64,000 nucleotides of DNA from Candidatus Electrothrix communis (GCA_030644725.1 CP130629.1:799572-863571), one strand, 5' to 3'; shown: positions 8,910 to 18,522, counted from the first letter of the stretch. Notes: generated by a model from the letters alone, not told the origin. A program made the numbers and translations.

Positions 8910-8969
8910 AAAGCCTCTATAACGGTGCAAAAGTCAACGAAAACAATTTGATACCAAAAGAGAGGCTTT
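8910..8969 (+). promoter_or_regulatory. Hairpin that hides the transposase ribosome binding site
   Basis: AAAGCCTCT at 8910-8918 is perfectly complementary to AGAGGCTTT at 8961-8969, which contains the Shine-Dalgarno-like AGAGG and ends directly at the ATG. Folding would block translation of the downstream transposase start. Such 5' hairpins are a known way in which insertion sequences silence read-through transcripts. The rest of the 8644-8909 interval shows no gene. Confidence 0.5.
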
Positions 8970-9593
8970 ATGAAAGAGAAAGATATCAAACGAATCATCA
9001 GGAAGCAACTGAAATCGAACCATCCAAATAAGGATGGCGATAAAAAGGTACGGGTCTACAGCGGTATAGATTGCGACTGCGGCGCTCGACGCAACAAGCG
9101 CGATAAGTCCCCGTATGTCATAGGTTATCGTATGCATACGTTGACGGCAATCGACCCGTCGACAGGACTGAGTTATCCTCTTGTTTCTCTGCTTGGCCCG
9201 GCCAATCATCATGACAGTCTGTACTTAAAACCTTTGGTTGAGCTTGCACATGCAATGGGTATTGAAATGAAACTCATCAGCGCGGACAAGGCGTATCATG
9301 ACAAAGAGGGGTCACTGTTGGTTGACACTGGAGTCCATCTCATCACGCCGGTTTCTAGCGATACACCCTTGCCTGAATATGTCGAGCCTGGGAGTATCCA
9401 GGTGACATGTAATCAATTCTTTGAAATTCCGATGATTCGCATGGGTCTGACGGATGAAGGACATGAATATAAATGTGCAGCCGGTGCCGGTGAATGTGTA
9501 CGCGCGGCAATTTGTCCCCGGTTTCGTCTCATTGCTTTTGATGATGGCCATTTTCAGAGAATGCCGGTTGACGGCGAAGCAGCACGACAGGCC
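8970..9593 (+). pseudogene. Internally deleted and truncated DDE transposase
   Basis: The frame begins with a credible transposase N-terminus (MKEKDIKRIIRKQLKSNHPN) that runs straight into the middle of a DDE catalytic domain (YSGIDCDCGARRNKRDKSPY, then a metal-site-like ISADKAYHD), so an internal piece seems missing. From 9594 the sequence belongs to the left end of an IS1-like element, and the frame ends by chance inside it at 9665. The sequence beyond that element does not resume the transposase. I read it as a dead IS remnant of the IS1182/ISNCY-like DDE type. Confidence 0.7.
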
Positions 9594-10723
9594 GGCACTG
9601 GTTCCGTATGGTTACTAGCGTATATAGTTAATATTTTAGTTGATTACTGTGTTAGCTTGTGTTAGTCTCTACCTGAAAAAAGGAGACTAACATGAGCTTT
9701 ATTAATAATCATTGTCCTGAATGTGAAGGGACTTCATACCGGATTTTAAAAAATATGTAATTCGTTGCGGGGAAGAACGCCAACTTTATAAATGTAATGA
9801 TTGTTATTCTTGTTTTTCAGAAACAAGACATACGATGCTGGAAGGGTTGAAAACTCCTGTTTTCCGAATCATAATGATATTGACCGCATTGAGTGAAGGC
9901 CTGGGAATCAATGCGGCGACAAGAGTTTTTTCTGTTGGAAAAAACAGTATTTATCGTTGGCAGAATCGATTGTCATCGTTACAACAAACCTTAATGCTGT
10001 ATTCATTGTGTCAACAATTTATTCAATTAATTGTTGAAGGAGATGAGCTGTATACCAAAATCGGCAAAAACGTTCCGCCAAGCGAATCTGAAGGATGGAC
10101 CATAGTATTAATGGATAGAGCGTCTCGTTTTATTTGGGCGTTAGAGTGTGGAAAAAGGGATGAACGGCTGTTCAAAACAGCAATACGTATATTGCTTAAA
10201 GTCATCAGGAAGACAGATGATCTCACACTCTTGACTGATGGTGAACGACGTTATGGGAATATATTGTTTGAAATTTGTCATGAACTTTTGAAAACGGGAA
10301 AGAGGGGGCGTCCTCGTAAGACCCTGAAGAAAGGCGTTAAGGTAAGAGTGAAGAATAAAGGGTCGCAAAAAAAGAAACCTGGACGCAAGCGAAAAAAATA
10401 TCAGGCTCCACAATCAGAACATCCCGATACAACTCAAAATATAGAAAATCCCGACATTCATGCGAATCATGTGGAAGGATTCAATGCCGCTCTCAGGAGG
10501 ATGTGCTCGGCTTTCCGTAGAAAAACTAATACTTACGCTAAAAAAGTTGAAAGACTCCAGGAGCGGTTGAATGTGATATGGATAATTCATAATTTTGTTC
10601 GCGTCCATTACACAACCAAAGAAGTTCCGGCGGTAACGCTAGGTGTTATTGAAGAAAGATTGACCCTTGAAGATATTTTAAGATTAAAAGGGGTTAACAG
10701 CTGAGCCAAGCGGAACCAGTGCC
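9594..10723 (+). mobile_element. IS1-like insertion sequence
   Basis: Terminal inverted repeats are visible: GGCACTGGTTCCG at 9594-9606 and its reverse complement CGGAACCAGTGCC at 10711-10723. Between them lies an IS1-type transposase (N-terminal Cys-rich region and C-terminal DDE domain). The element is 1130 bp. No target-site duplication can be seen in the flanks (…CGACAGGCC on the left, ACTATTTGA on the right), and the gene it interrupts does not continue on the right, so a deletion followed or accompanied insertion. Confidence 0.8.
9692..10704 (+). CDS. IS1-family transposase, read through a -1 frameshift
   Basis: The first frame starts at ATG 9692 after AGGAGA and encodes MSFINNHCPECEGTSYRILK before a stop at 9758-9760. 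The -1 frame continues as KYVIRCGEERQLYKCNDCYS, then TRHTMLEGLKTP and the IS1 DDE domain, ending with a basic linker (KKPGRKRKKY) and HANHVEGFNAALRRMCSAFR, DE-region motifs of IS1 transposases. The junction contains T TTA AAA in the correct phase for canonical -1 slippage, so one fused protein with four paired cysteines could be made. Without frameshifting only the part from 9835 (289 residues) is open. An inactivating single-base indel in the A6 run is the alternative. Confidence 0.75.
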
Positions 10724-10928
10724 ACTATTTGAGACCTTAAAAAAAGAAATGTGCAGTGATGATCAAATGAGATTCCCTCAAAATGACACAATCAAGCTCA
10801 AATATCCAGAGAAACTGATATATTTGTACTTCGCTCTTGGAGAATATATTGGTCAAACAGAACTGTCATGGGAATTGAATAGTTGGCTAACTAACGGGTC
10901 ACAGTGTACCAACCTGTCTGAACGATAG
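10719..10928 (+). CDS. Short unrecognised ORF abutting the IS1-like element
   Basis: Up to 69 codons ending at 10928, beginning inside the right terminal repeat of the IS1-like element, so any true start was lost or the frame is fortuitous. The residues (LFETLKKEM, YPEKLIYLYFALGEYI) look protein-like but match no family I know. Probably the 3' remnant of a gene cut by the IS. No gene is seen in 10929-11121. Confidence 0.25.
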   Translation: MPLFETLKKEMCSDDQMRFPQNDTIKLKYPEKLIYLYFALGEYIGQTELSWELNSWLTNGSQCTNLSER

Positions 10929-11121
10929 ATTTACTCAGCGTTCGCTTTTTTTGAAACGCAGTTTGATATATGAGTCTGTTGATTAAGCCACCAAGGCGCT
11001 GCCCCGCCTTAACTGTCTGAAATAATGCTATTTGCTTATGAAAAACTCTTGACAACCCAACTGGTGACATGTTATATACGATTGATATCAGATGATTAAT
11101 TCATAATCAGGTAAAGTCAAC

Positions 11122-12899
11122 ATGTTCAAAAAAACAAGTCCCCAATTAACTCTCACAGAACCAGCTTTTCAGATGGCGGGTATTTTGCCAAAAGACGACT
11201 GGTCGTTTATCTACAAAGATAAAATTTGGCCTCTCATAGACGAAAACCAGTTCAAGCATCTTTATTCGAAAGAGGCCGGGGCACCGAATATTTCAATCAA
11301 GCTGAAAGTATCCCTGCTCATTTTTATGGCTCTGGAACAACTCAACTGGCGGCAGGTTGAGTTTATGTTTATGCGCAGGATCGATTGGATCAATGCGACA
11401 TATTCAGAATTTGGACAAGCCTTTATCGACCATACCACGTTATTCAAGTTTTATCAGCAAATCGAAGATGATAAAGCCACTTACCAACTCTTTGTCGACC
11501 TCACCAATAACTTTATCAAAAGCTGTGGGGTTTCAAAGAAGAAACAGCGCGTTGATTCTTTTTCATGCTTGGATGGCTCGCGACACTTTCCCGTTATGGA
11601 TTATTCAAGGAAACCATCAGGGGGTTTCTTCAAGCACTACGAAAGCATAAGCCCGGACTGTATGCAGAGGTAAAAGACGAACTTTCCCTTGATTACCTAC
11701 AGGATAATTTTGATTTAACAGAAAAGGATAAAGATAAGGCCAGAGGTCGAATCAAGGAAATGGCCAAGGATCTTTACCTGCTGAAAACATCTTTTGAACA
11801 TCATCATCAAGTGGGCCATTACCAGACATTTAAGACATTAGCCCAAGTGTTTGATCAGCAGTGTGCTGTTAAATCTGAAAATGACCTTTCTTCTTCTCCT
11901 GCTGATGTTGACTCTGACAAAGAACTCGTTGAAGCTGCAAGGAATACCGCTCCGGTTGACTCTGAAGAGGAAATATCGTCTGGCAACATGACACCTGCTG
12001 ATGAATCAGCTGACAGTACAAAAAATATTGTTCCTGCTGAACCTGAGATAGAAATGCGGGCGAAGCCGGTGGGTGATAAAATCATATCCACTCCGCATAA
12101 TACCGATGCTGAATATACGCGTAAAAGGAACCAAACGGTTGTTGGTCATAAAGGATTTGTTACCGAAACTTGCGATCCTGATAACAAAGTTCAATTTATT
12201 ACTGATGTAAACCTTGAAGCCGCAACTCATGCTGATGCAACAGAAATATCTTTTATAGAACAACGACTTGAAGAGAACAATCTGAAACCAAAAGAACTGA
12301 ATGCGGATGCTGGTTTTGTCAATGGACAGTCAATCCTGGAAGCGGCAGCAAGGGGTATAGACTTGGCAGGTCCCAGTTCAGGACGATCACAGAGTATAGA
12401 AGGGTTTGCTGACATAGACCGCCCTCTTGATATTGCTGACTTTAAGGTTCAAATTAATGATGAGACGAAAGAGCTTTCTGTTTTGTCCTGCCCGAAAAAT
12501 CAAGTTCCGATCGATCAGCCTCGCAGTGAGAAAACCGGCAAACTCCTGGTTCATTTCAACAGTGATGTTTGTAGAGCTTGTGGCGTCTGTGACCGTTGTC
12601 CGGTTAAAATTGGTGTTAAAATAGCAACATTAACTGTGGACGAGGCACAATATGCTGGAGCCGCTCGCCATCATCAGTATATGGGTGATCCAGAATACCG
12701 CAGGAAATGTGGTATCCGTGCAGGAGCCGAAAGTCTTGTAAACGAAATTGCCAATGCACACGACGGCAGGCAATCACGTCATCGAAATGAAAAAGGATCC
12801 CGGCTACAGTTAGTGATGGCTGGAATAAGTTGTAATGTGAAGCGATTTATCCGTTTTACGCAGAACTCCGTCCAAAATCCATCAAATGTGGTCGCATAG
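11122..12899 (+). pseudogene. IS1182-like transposase, frameshifted
   Basis: Two overlapping frames make one transposase. Frame one (from ATG 11122) has the DUF772-type N-terminal domain (SIKLKVSLLIFMALEQLNWR) and reaches KKKQRVDSF near 11565. The -1 frame then gives MLGWLATLSRYGLFKETIRG and the DDE catalytic domain, ending at 12899 with a zinc-binding RACGVCDRCPVK and YRRKCGIRAGAESLVNEIA. The family reads RVDST-HI-LSN...GLF here, so a -1 shift at the TTTTTC run restores the alignment exactly. The slippery match is imperfect, so an indel mutation is more likely than programmed shifting. I could not define clear terminal repeats. Confidence 0.8.
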
Positions 12900-13026
12900 G
12901 AGGGCTTTGGCCTTGTTTTCTCCTGTTTTGGGTAAAAAATGCTGGAAATATTGTTTTACGAGAATTTTTTTTCGGAATAGGCCACGAAATCATTACTGTC
13001 TGAGAATCACTACTGACTATAGTCGA

Positions 13027-13758
13027 TTATAGTTGGTTTTGCTGACCGCATTTAATCAACAGGCTCATATATTCCCCAACAACCTTCGCACACTGCTTAG
13101 GCCGTGCCTGCATGAGAAAATGAGGGCCCGGAATTTCGGTTACCTCAAGCTGCTGAGCAATACGCCTGAATTCCTCAGCATGGGAGCGGGAGATCAGCAG
13201 ATCATTGCCTGCCCGGATATAGGCGCAGGGTATATCTAGGATCTGCTGCTCCGTACGCAGGCTGGTCATCTCACGCATCCGCGTAGCAAGAACAGGACGC
13301 TGCACCTTCTTTAATGCAGTTTTGAACCGCGCAACGGTTTCGTTTACCCTGCCTCGTTCAAAGATGAGTCGGCTGAGGAGAAAGACCGGGAGGGGGATCT
13401 TCATGAGTAGGGCCATAAGGGACGGAGGCATCATCCAGAGAAGCCCCTTGGGCGGACTGAGAAAGGTTGCTACGAAAATTATCGCTCGAATCATATTCGG
13501 CTGCTCAGCAGCCAAGGCGTAGCCGATGGGACCGGAAAAGGACTCTGCCACCAGAATGACCTCTTCTTCGCCAGGCAGTCTGCTGCGCACATAGTCGATC
13601 AACTCCCCATAACTGAGCTTTTGGTCACAGGGGTAAGAGATAGCCTGAACATTAATATCTTTGAAAATATCCTCAGAAATATGTTGTGTAAGTTCTTGGA
13701 TAAAAGGCCTGAACAGGATTCCGGTACCGTCCATTCCAGGGAGTAAAATTATTTGCAT
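13027..13758 (-). CDS. Alpha/beta hydrolase
   Basis: 243 residues with an alpha/beta-hydrolase layout: oxyanion-side LLPGMDGTG at the N-terminus, a nucleophile elbow VAESFSGPIG (variant of GxSxG), and a late histidine in IPGPHFLMQARP. The acid is probably Asp in AGNDLLIS. The first 15 residues closely follow a common thioesterase/lipase-like group. It is the third gene of a minus-strand set, 6 bp after the HHxxxDG acyltransferase gene, which suggests that the two act on the same acyl substrate; the substrate is unknown. Confidence 0.8.
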   Translation of the reverse strand: MQIILLPGMDGTGILFRPFIQELTQHISEDIFKDINVQAISYPCDQKLSYGELIDYVRSRLPGEEEVILVAESFSGPIGYALAAEQPNMIRAIIFVATFLSPPKGLLWMMPPSLMALLMKIPLPVFLLSRLIFERGRVNETVARFKTALKKVQRPVLATRMREMTSLRTEQQILDIPCAYIRAGNDLLISRSHAEEFRRIAQQLEVTEIPGPHFLMQARPKQCAKVVGEYMSLLIKCGQQNQL

Positions 13759-13764
13759 ATCGAC

Positions 13765-15141
13765 TCACCGCTCTGCAATCACATGAAGAAATTTCTCCTT
13801 CCAGAGGTGCAGAAAAGCCTGCGCATCCTCCTTGTTCAAGGCATCCTCGGTGCAGCCGAGATGAAGCGTCATCACGTTGTTGTAGGTGGAGATCGTGAAG
13901 AGAAGACAGCCGCCAGCAATGGTTGGAGCCAATAGAGAATAGCCCTCAGCCTTGCTATGGCAGAAATCACCAGCCTGCTCAGGGATGATACCGATATTGG
14001 TTATGGCCTGATTTTGGCGGGCAAAAATAAGCAACTTTCCTTTGAGATACAAAGAGCCTCGGCGAATAAGGACATAGGGCAGGGCAGGGAGCAGCATGTT
14101 GAGGAAAAAGATGTCGAGCCCGATAGTTTTTTTGGCTCGATCAAGCTGTGTTTTGGTTGCGGCTAAGGCAAGGGATGGTGTCCGGAGATTATGAAAAAAA
14201 TCTTGATGGGTTAAAAGAGCACTGAAGTTGCCGAATGTTCCACTCGGCTCACCCCACCAGCGGCGCAGGTTTGCTGTATGGAAAAATCGCAGCCAGTTGC
14301 GCTCGTCTCCGCGCTCTGTATTCCATTCCATTATTGCCAAGGAAAATGATGTCGTGAGGATGTCATGGATCGTCACGTTTTGGCGCTGCGTAAAGGCTTT
14401 GGCCTTCAGCATAACTTTTTCTTCAAGAAGGATGCTGGAAAAATACGGATTGATGGAAAGATCGACATCAGTGCCTGCGGTGTTGATCAGCCGATAGCCA
14501 GTTTTCTTTTTTTGTCGAAGGGTAGGGATAGTTTTCGCGAGCAGATTGGTGACGCCGATGAGGTAGGTCGGCAGCGCAGCGAGGAGGCGGGAGGGCGCAG
14601 CCTGGCGCAGTATTTTCCCAATGCTTCGGCACGAATCAAGAACGTGGACAGGCTCCCAGCTTGGATCCCGGTATACTGCCCGATAGATCTCGGCAAATTG
14701 GGCGCAGATCCTTTTCAGGCCCTCACCGTCCACCACAAGATGATGAACCTGGATTACGAAATAATGCTTTTCCGGCCCGTCAATGGAGTGGAGCCGAATC
14801 ATGGCTGCGTCCTTGGCATTGATCGGATGAGTAAAAACCTGCTGTAATTGCTCCTCAGCTTCGGCATCGTTTGCCGCCTGAACCCGACTAATCAGCTCGC
14901 CTACGTCTTCTTTTGCCAGGAACTGCCATTTTCCGGAAAACCAGGTGGTCACAGGCTGGGCATTGAGGATAGGAATGGTCTGGAGAAGGTGTTTGAGGGA
15001 TTGCTCAAGAAGTGTGTCCTGAAGCGGCTCAGTCAACGAGGCAATAGCCCAGATGCAGAACAGATCCTGGTCACCAACCAGATTCCAAACCACCTGGTCG
15101 GTGCCGCTCATGCGGGTGCATTGTGGCGAAGTGTGACTCAT
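13765..15141 (-). CDS. HHxxxDG acyltransferase (condensation-domain superfamily)
   Basis: 458 residues forming a single stand-alone domain. VQVHHLVVDGEG (about residue 130) is the HHxxxDG catalytic motif shared by NRPS condensation domains, alcohol acetyltransferases and wax-ester synthases; TIHDILTTSFSLAIMEW and SGTFGNFSALL resemble the later conserved blocks. No carrier-protein or adenylation domain is attached. A good ribosome site (GGAGGAAAG) precedes the ATG at 15141, 5 bp after the fic stop. It probably transfers an acyl group to an alcohol or amine. The exact subfamily is undecided. Confidence 0.75.
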   Translation of the reverse strand: MSHTSPQCTRMSGTDQVVWNLVGDQDLFCIWAIASLTEPLQDTLLEQSLKHLLQTIPILNAQPVTTWFSGKWQFLAKEDVGELISRVQAANDAEAEEQLQQVFTHPINAKDAAMIRLHSIDGPEKHYFVIQVHHLVVDGEGLKRICAQFAEIYRAVYRDPSWEPVHVLDSCRSIGKILRQAAPSRLLAALPTYLIGVTNLLAKTIPTLRQKKKTGYRLINTAGTDVDLSINPYFSSILLEEKVMLKAKAFTQRQNVTIHDILTTSFSLAIMEWNTERGDERNWLRFFHTANLRRWWGEPSGTFGNFSALLTHQDFFHNLRTPSLALAATKTQLDRAKKTIGLDIFFLNMLLPALPYVLIRRGSLYLKGKLLIFARQNQAITNIGIIPEQAGDFCHSKAEGYSLLAPTIAGGCLLFTISTYNNVMTLHLGCTEDALNKEDAQAFLHLWKEKFLHVIAER

Positions 15142-15146
15142 CTGAC

Positions 15147-16304
15147 TTATCTTTCCTCCATAACATGGCCCGGTTCAAAACGCTCCCAAGTGAGATCGTA
15201 TTTACTGCTTCTCCCGCCCCCTTCCAGGCGTTTGAGAATACCCTTTTTGATAAGATCTTCCAGATCACGGGAAGCGGTGGCCTTGGTTGTTTTTGCTAAG
15301 GAGCGATATTTTCGGGCTGCTAACGAGCCTTCAAAATTCCCTTTACCGGCATCCAGCAGGGTGTTGACTACTTTTTTCTGGCGCGGATTCAGCTCTGTTC
15401 CGGCAAATTCCTGCCAGAATCCGGCCTTAACCAAGACACGGTTGATGAGTTGCCGGGAACTGATCACTGCCTGCTGAAAGCTCTCTAAAAACCACTCCAA
15501 CCAGGGCGTGACATCTCCTGAACCGTTGGAACATCGCTCCAAAACCGCATAATAGGCATCCCGATCCTGCATGATTCGATTGGAAAGACTGTAAAACCGG
15601 GTTGCGCTGTTTTCGTCCTGGGCCAAGGCCATATCAGTGAGTGCTCTGGCGATTCGGCCATTGCCGTCATCAAAGGGATGGATGGCAACAAAGCGGTAAT
15701 GGGCGAGCGCGGCCCGGATAAGTCCGTCCATTGTGGAGGGAGATGAGGTCTGGTCGTTCAGCCAATGGAGAAAAGACCTGATCTCTTCCGGGACAGCCTC
15801 GGGAGGAGGTGCTTTATAATGGACCTGTTGACGACCTTCCGGCCCGGAAACGATTTCCATTTCCTGTTGCCGCCAATCTCCAGTGACTATCCGATGAAAC
15901 CCGGAGTATCCGTCCGGGAAGAGGGCGGCGTGCCAGCCTTTGAGGCGTTCTTGAGAAAGGGCTGTGTTGAAATGCTTGGCAGCATCAAGAAGGACTTCCA
16001 CAGTTGCGTCGGTTTTTCGATCTGCGGGGCGTGAGCCTGCCGTTGCTAAGCCCAGCTTGTTGGCGACAGAAGAGCGAACTCCTTCCGGGTCAAGCTGTTC
16101 CCCTTCAATGGCCGAGGTTTCGATGACTTCTTTTTCAAGAATAATGCCTTGGGCCTGAAGGCGTAAATCAAAGCCCAGCACAGAGACAGCACCGAGCAGA
16201 AAATGCTGTTTTTTTCTGCATTGGGTGATAAGGGGGGCAAGGGCCTGCTCATCCCATTGCAGGTTTGGCCAGACTGAATATTGCCAGATGTGTTTTTTTG
16301 CCAT
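15147..16304 (-). CDS. Fic family protein with DUF4172 N-terminal domain
   Basis: 385 residues. The Fic core motif HPFDDGNGRIARAL is intact (His catalyst and phosphate-binding GNGR), so nucleotidyl transfer, usually AMP to a hydroxyl side chain, is expected. TSAIEGEQLD near residue 65 is the inhibitory-helix motif (S/T)xxxE(G/N), placed at the N-terminus as in class II Fic proteins. The start region (WQYSVWPNLQWDEQAL) is the DUF4172 domain, and the C-terminal part looks like a winged helix. It is the first gene of a tight three-gene operon with the acyltransferase and hydrolase. Inverted repeats lie just upstream. Confidence 0.92.
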   Translation of the reverse strand: MAKKHIWQYSVWPNLQWDEQALAPLITQCRKKQHFLLGAVSVLGFDLRLQAQGIILEKEVIETSAIEGEQLDPEGVRSSVANKLGLATAGSRPADRKTDATVEVLLDAAKHFNTALSQERLKGWHAALFPDGYSGFHRIVTGDWRQQEMEIVSGPEGRQQVHYKAPPPEAVPEEIRSFLHWLNDQTSSPSTMDGLIRAALAHYRFVAIHPFDDGNGRIARALTDMALAQDENSATRFYSLSNRIMQDRDAYYAVLERCSNGSGDVTPWLEWFLESFQQAVISSRQLINRVLVKAGFWQEFAGTELNPRQKKVVNTLLDAGKGNFEGSLAARKYRSLAKTTKATASRDLEDLIKKGILKRLEGGGRSSKYDLTWERFEPGHVMEER

Positions 16305-16320
16305 GCGTGCCCTTGTATTT

Positions 16321-16362
16321 TTCGTCTCAAATTATGAGATGATTATAGGGGCTATTCGTCTC
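16321..16362. promoter_or_regulatory. Possible operator upstream of fic
   Basis: TTCGTCTCA occurs twice (16321-16329 and 16354-16362), and the first copy forms the inverted repeat TCTCA-AATTA-TGAGA (16325-16339). The site lies 17-58 bp upstream of the fic start, where a repressor, perhaps the Fic protein itself through its winged helix, could act. Inference only. Confidence 0.35.
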
Positions 16363-16458
16363 AGAGGCAAGGTGTTTTTGTTGAGTCCTGCGCAACGCAG
16401 TGGGGGAGGGGAACAGTAAGGAGGGAGCGGGTTCAAATCCCAAGGTCTGGGCAAAGAA

Positions 16459-16490
16459 ACCGGGTCACACATGTTAAGCATGAACCCGGT
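16459..16490 (-). terminator. Rho-independent terminator of the propeller gene
   Basis: On the minus strand ACCGGGT and ACCCGGT pair around a loop that has its own CATG/CATG stem, followed by TTCTTT. It sits 28 bp past the end of the gene at 16518-18350. Confidence 0.55.
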
Positions 16491-16517
16491 GGTGCTGCTG
16501 ATTTGCCAAATATCCCT

Positions 16518-18350
16518 TTACAGTAAAAGAAGGAAAATGCTCGGAAGAAATTCTGCTACAGCAGATAAACGGTGATGCATAATAATCCCTTTCCCTCCCA
16601 CTGTGAAAATATTGCGACGAGTCCCCCATATCGCATTAATTCTAAGAGTTGCTCTCCCTGTGTCCATTGAATTCCAGTTTTTACCATCATAATGCAGGAC
16701 CGTATCCCCCCAGGTTCCCGCTGCAAATACATCATGACCGCTTCTGCCCCAGACACTTTTGAAGGAGATATAAGTTTTTGGTGCTATCGAACTCCATGCG
16801 ATACCGTCGTAATGCAGAATCGTGCCGCTTGCCCCCACTACAAAAATATCACTCTTACTAGAGCCCCATATACCATTGAGATCTTCTGAAGTTCCCGACA
16901 TCATAGGGTTCCATACTGTGCCGTTGTAATGCAGAATCGTGCCGTTGTCACCTACAACAAAAACATCACTGTCACCGGAACCCCAGACGCCATTAAATTG
17001 ATCAAAAGCTCCCGGTGACATGGGAACCCAGCTCACTCCGTCGTAGTGTTGAATGATTCCCTGGCGAGCTATGACGTCGTATCCCACCGCAAAGACATCG
17101 TCACCGTCGGAACCCCAGACGCCATAAAAATACAACAAACCTGCCGGGTTTGTTCGACTCCATGTTGTACCTGTATAATGCAGAATAGAAGAACCGACCG
17201 CAAAAACATCAGTACCGCTGCTGCCCCAGACATCCTTAAGATCATAATCATTTTCCAGGACCATAGGGTTCCATGCGATACCATCATAATGCAGAATGGT
17301 GTTCTGCCACCTGCCCCCAACCGCAAACACGTCGGTGTCGCTGCTACCCCAAACACCATAAAGAGTTTCTGAAGGACCTGATGCTGTCATGGGAGCCCAT
17401 TCGTTACCGTCAAAATGGTATATAATCCCCCCCTCTCCGAACATGTCATCAATGGCACAGACCACAAAGATGTCATCAATGCTACTCCCCCATATCCCGG
17501 AGCAATAGTACGCAAAGCCTTGATCAAGAGGGCTCCATCCTGGATACCATGTTGAACCATACAAAGAGGACAGGTCCATCCCGATAGTAAAAATACTCTC
17601 CCCATCGTCGGTACCCCAAATGGCAGAACGGCCACTAGCACCACCGGACATGTCGTGCATGATTGTCCATTCCGAGCCGTCATAATGCAGAGTAGTAGAT
17701 CCTGTTACAGCATAAACGTCATTCTCGCCAGCACCCCAGACATCCTGAAAATGTTCGTATTCCGAAATCTCCGACGTCATAGGAATCCATACTATGCCGT
17801 TGTAATGAAGAATGGTGCCACTATGGCCCACTGCAAAAACATCAGAACTGCTAGAACACCATAAACCATAAAGATTTTCTAAGCTTCCTGATGTCATCAA
17901 GTTCCATTCCGTACCGTTGTAATAAAGAATAGTACCGTTGTTGCCCACAGCAAAGACATCACTGTCGCTAATGCCCCAAACCTCATTGAGATCTTCTGAA
18001 GTTCCTGATGTCATCGGACTCCAAACTGTACCGTCATAATGCAGGATTGTGCCGTTATCTCCTACTGCAAAAACATCATTGTTACTAGAACCCCAAACGC
18101 CTTCAAGGTCTTCCAACGTTCCCGATTCTATCGAATTCCACGCTACTCCATCGTAATGCAGAATAGCGCCATCAACGCCCACCGAAAAAACATCGGTACC
18201 ACTGGAACCCCAAACATCAACTATTTCTGGAATTTCATCAATAACCGGCTGCTGCATACACCAGTCGTCCTGAGAGCAAACCTCTGCATGCGTCAGCAAC
18301 GGGCATAAAATCATCGTGCAAAAAAAAACGAAAAAACTTAAGCGTATCAT
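16518..18350 (-). CDS. Secreted 14-repeat beta-propeller-like protein
   Basis: 610 residues with a signal peptide (MIRLSFFVFFCTMILCPLLT, then HAEVCSQ). The mature part is thirteen full repeats and one partial repeat of about 37-47 residues with the consensus VWGSSxxDVFAVGxxGTILHYDGxxW, each likely a four-stranded blade; fourteen blades would make two seven-bladed propellers. The protein ends in a hydrophobic stretch (FLPSIFLLLL) without the basic residues of a normal anchor, so the C-terminus may be shortened. Function unknown; the repeat type suggests surface binding or adhesion. It is monocistronic with its own terminator. Confidence 0.75.
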   Translation of the reverse strand: MIRLSFFVFFCTMILCPLLTHAEVCSQDDWCMQQPVIDEIPEIVDVWGSSGTDVFSVGVDGAILHYDGVAWNSIESGTLEDLEGVWGSSNNDVFAVGDNGTILHYDGTVWSPMTSGTSEDLNEVWGISDSDVFAVGNNGTILYYNGTEWNLMTSGSLENLYGLWCSSSSDVFAVGHSGTILHYNGIVWIPMTSEISEYEHFQDVWGAGENDVYAVTGSTTLHYDGSEWTIMHDMSGGASGRSAIWGTDDGESIFTIGMDLSSLYGSTWYPGWSPLDQGFAYYCSGIWGSSIDDIFVVCAIDDMFGEGGIIYHFDGNEWAPMTASGPSETLYGVWGSSDTDVFAVGGRWQNTILHYDGIAWNPMVLENDYDLKDVWGSSGTDVFAVGSSILHYTGTTWSRTNPAGLLYFYGVWGSDGDDVFAVGYDVIARQGIIQHYDGVSWVPMSPGAFDQFNGVWGSGDSDVFVVGDNGTILHYNGTVWNPMMSGTSEDLNGIWGSSKSDIFVVGASGTILHYDGIAWSSIAPKTYISFKSVWGRSGHDVFAAGTWGDTVLHYDGKNWNSMDTGRATLRINAIWGTRRNIFTVGGKGIIMHHRLSAVAEFLPSIFLLLL

Positions 18351-18522
18351 ATCCTCCTCCTTATTATATTTAAGTAGGTGTGCAAAAAGAACTTAACATT
18401 TGCAAGCTACAACTCACCGTAGTTCAGCGTTTATATTTGTTGGGAAATTATGCACGGGTACTTATGATAACTTTAACCAACTCAGGCTGTCATTTTTCAC
18501 ACCCTCTCACCATATGAATGTG

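Noticed and set aside
11565-11580. Programmed frameshift in the IS1182-like transposase
   Set aside because: The T-run does not form a full canonical slippery heptamer in phase; an indel mutation explains it more simply.
16431-16455. tRNA-like T-arm GGGTTCAAATCCC on the plus strand
   Set aside because: No matching anticodon arm, D arm or acceptor stem can be drawn around it; at best a remnant.
16518-18350. Possible CRISPR-like periodicity
   Set aside because: The regular spacing comes from protein repeats with diverged DNA, and no identical repeats separated by unique spacers occur here or elsewhere in the window.
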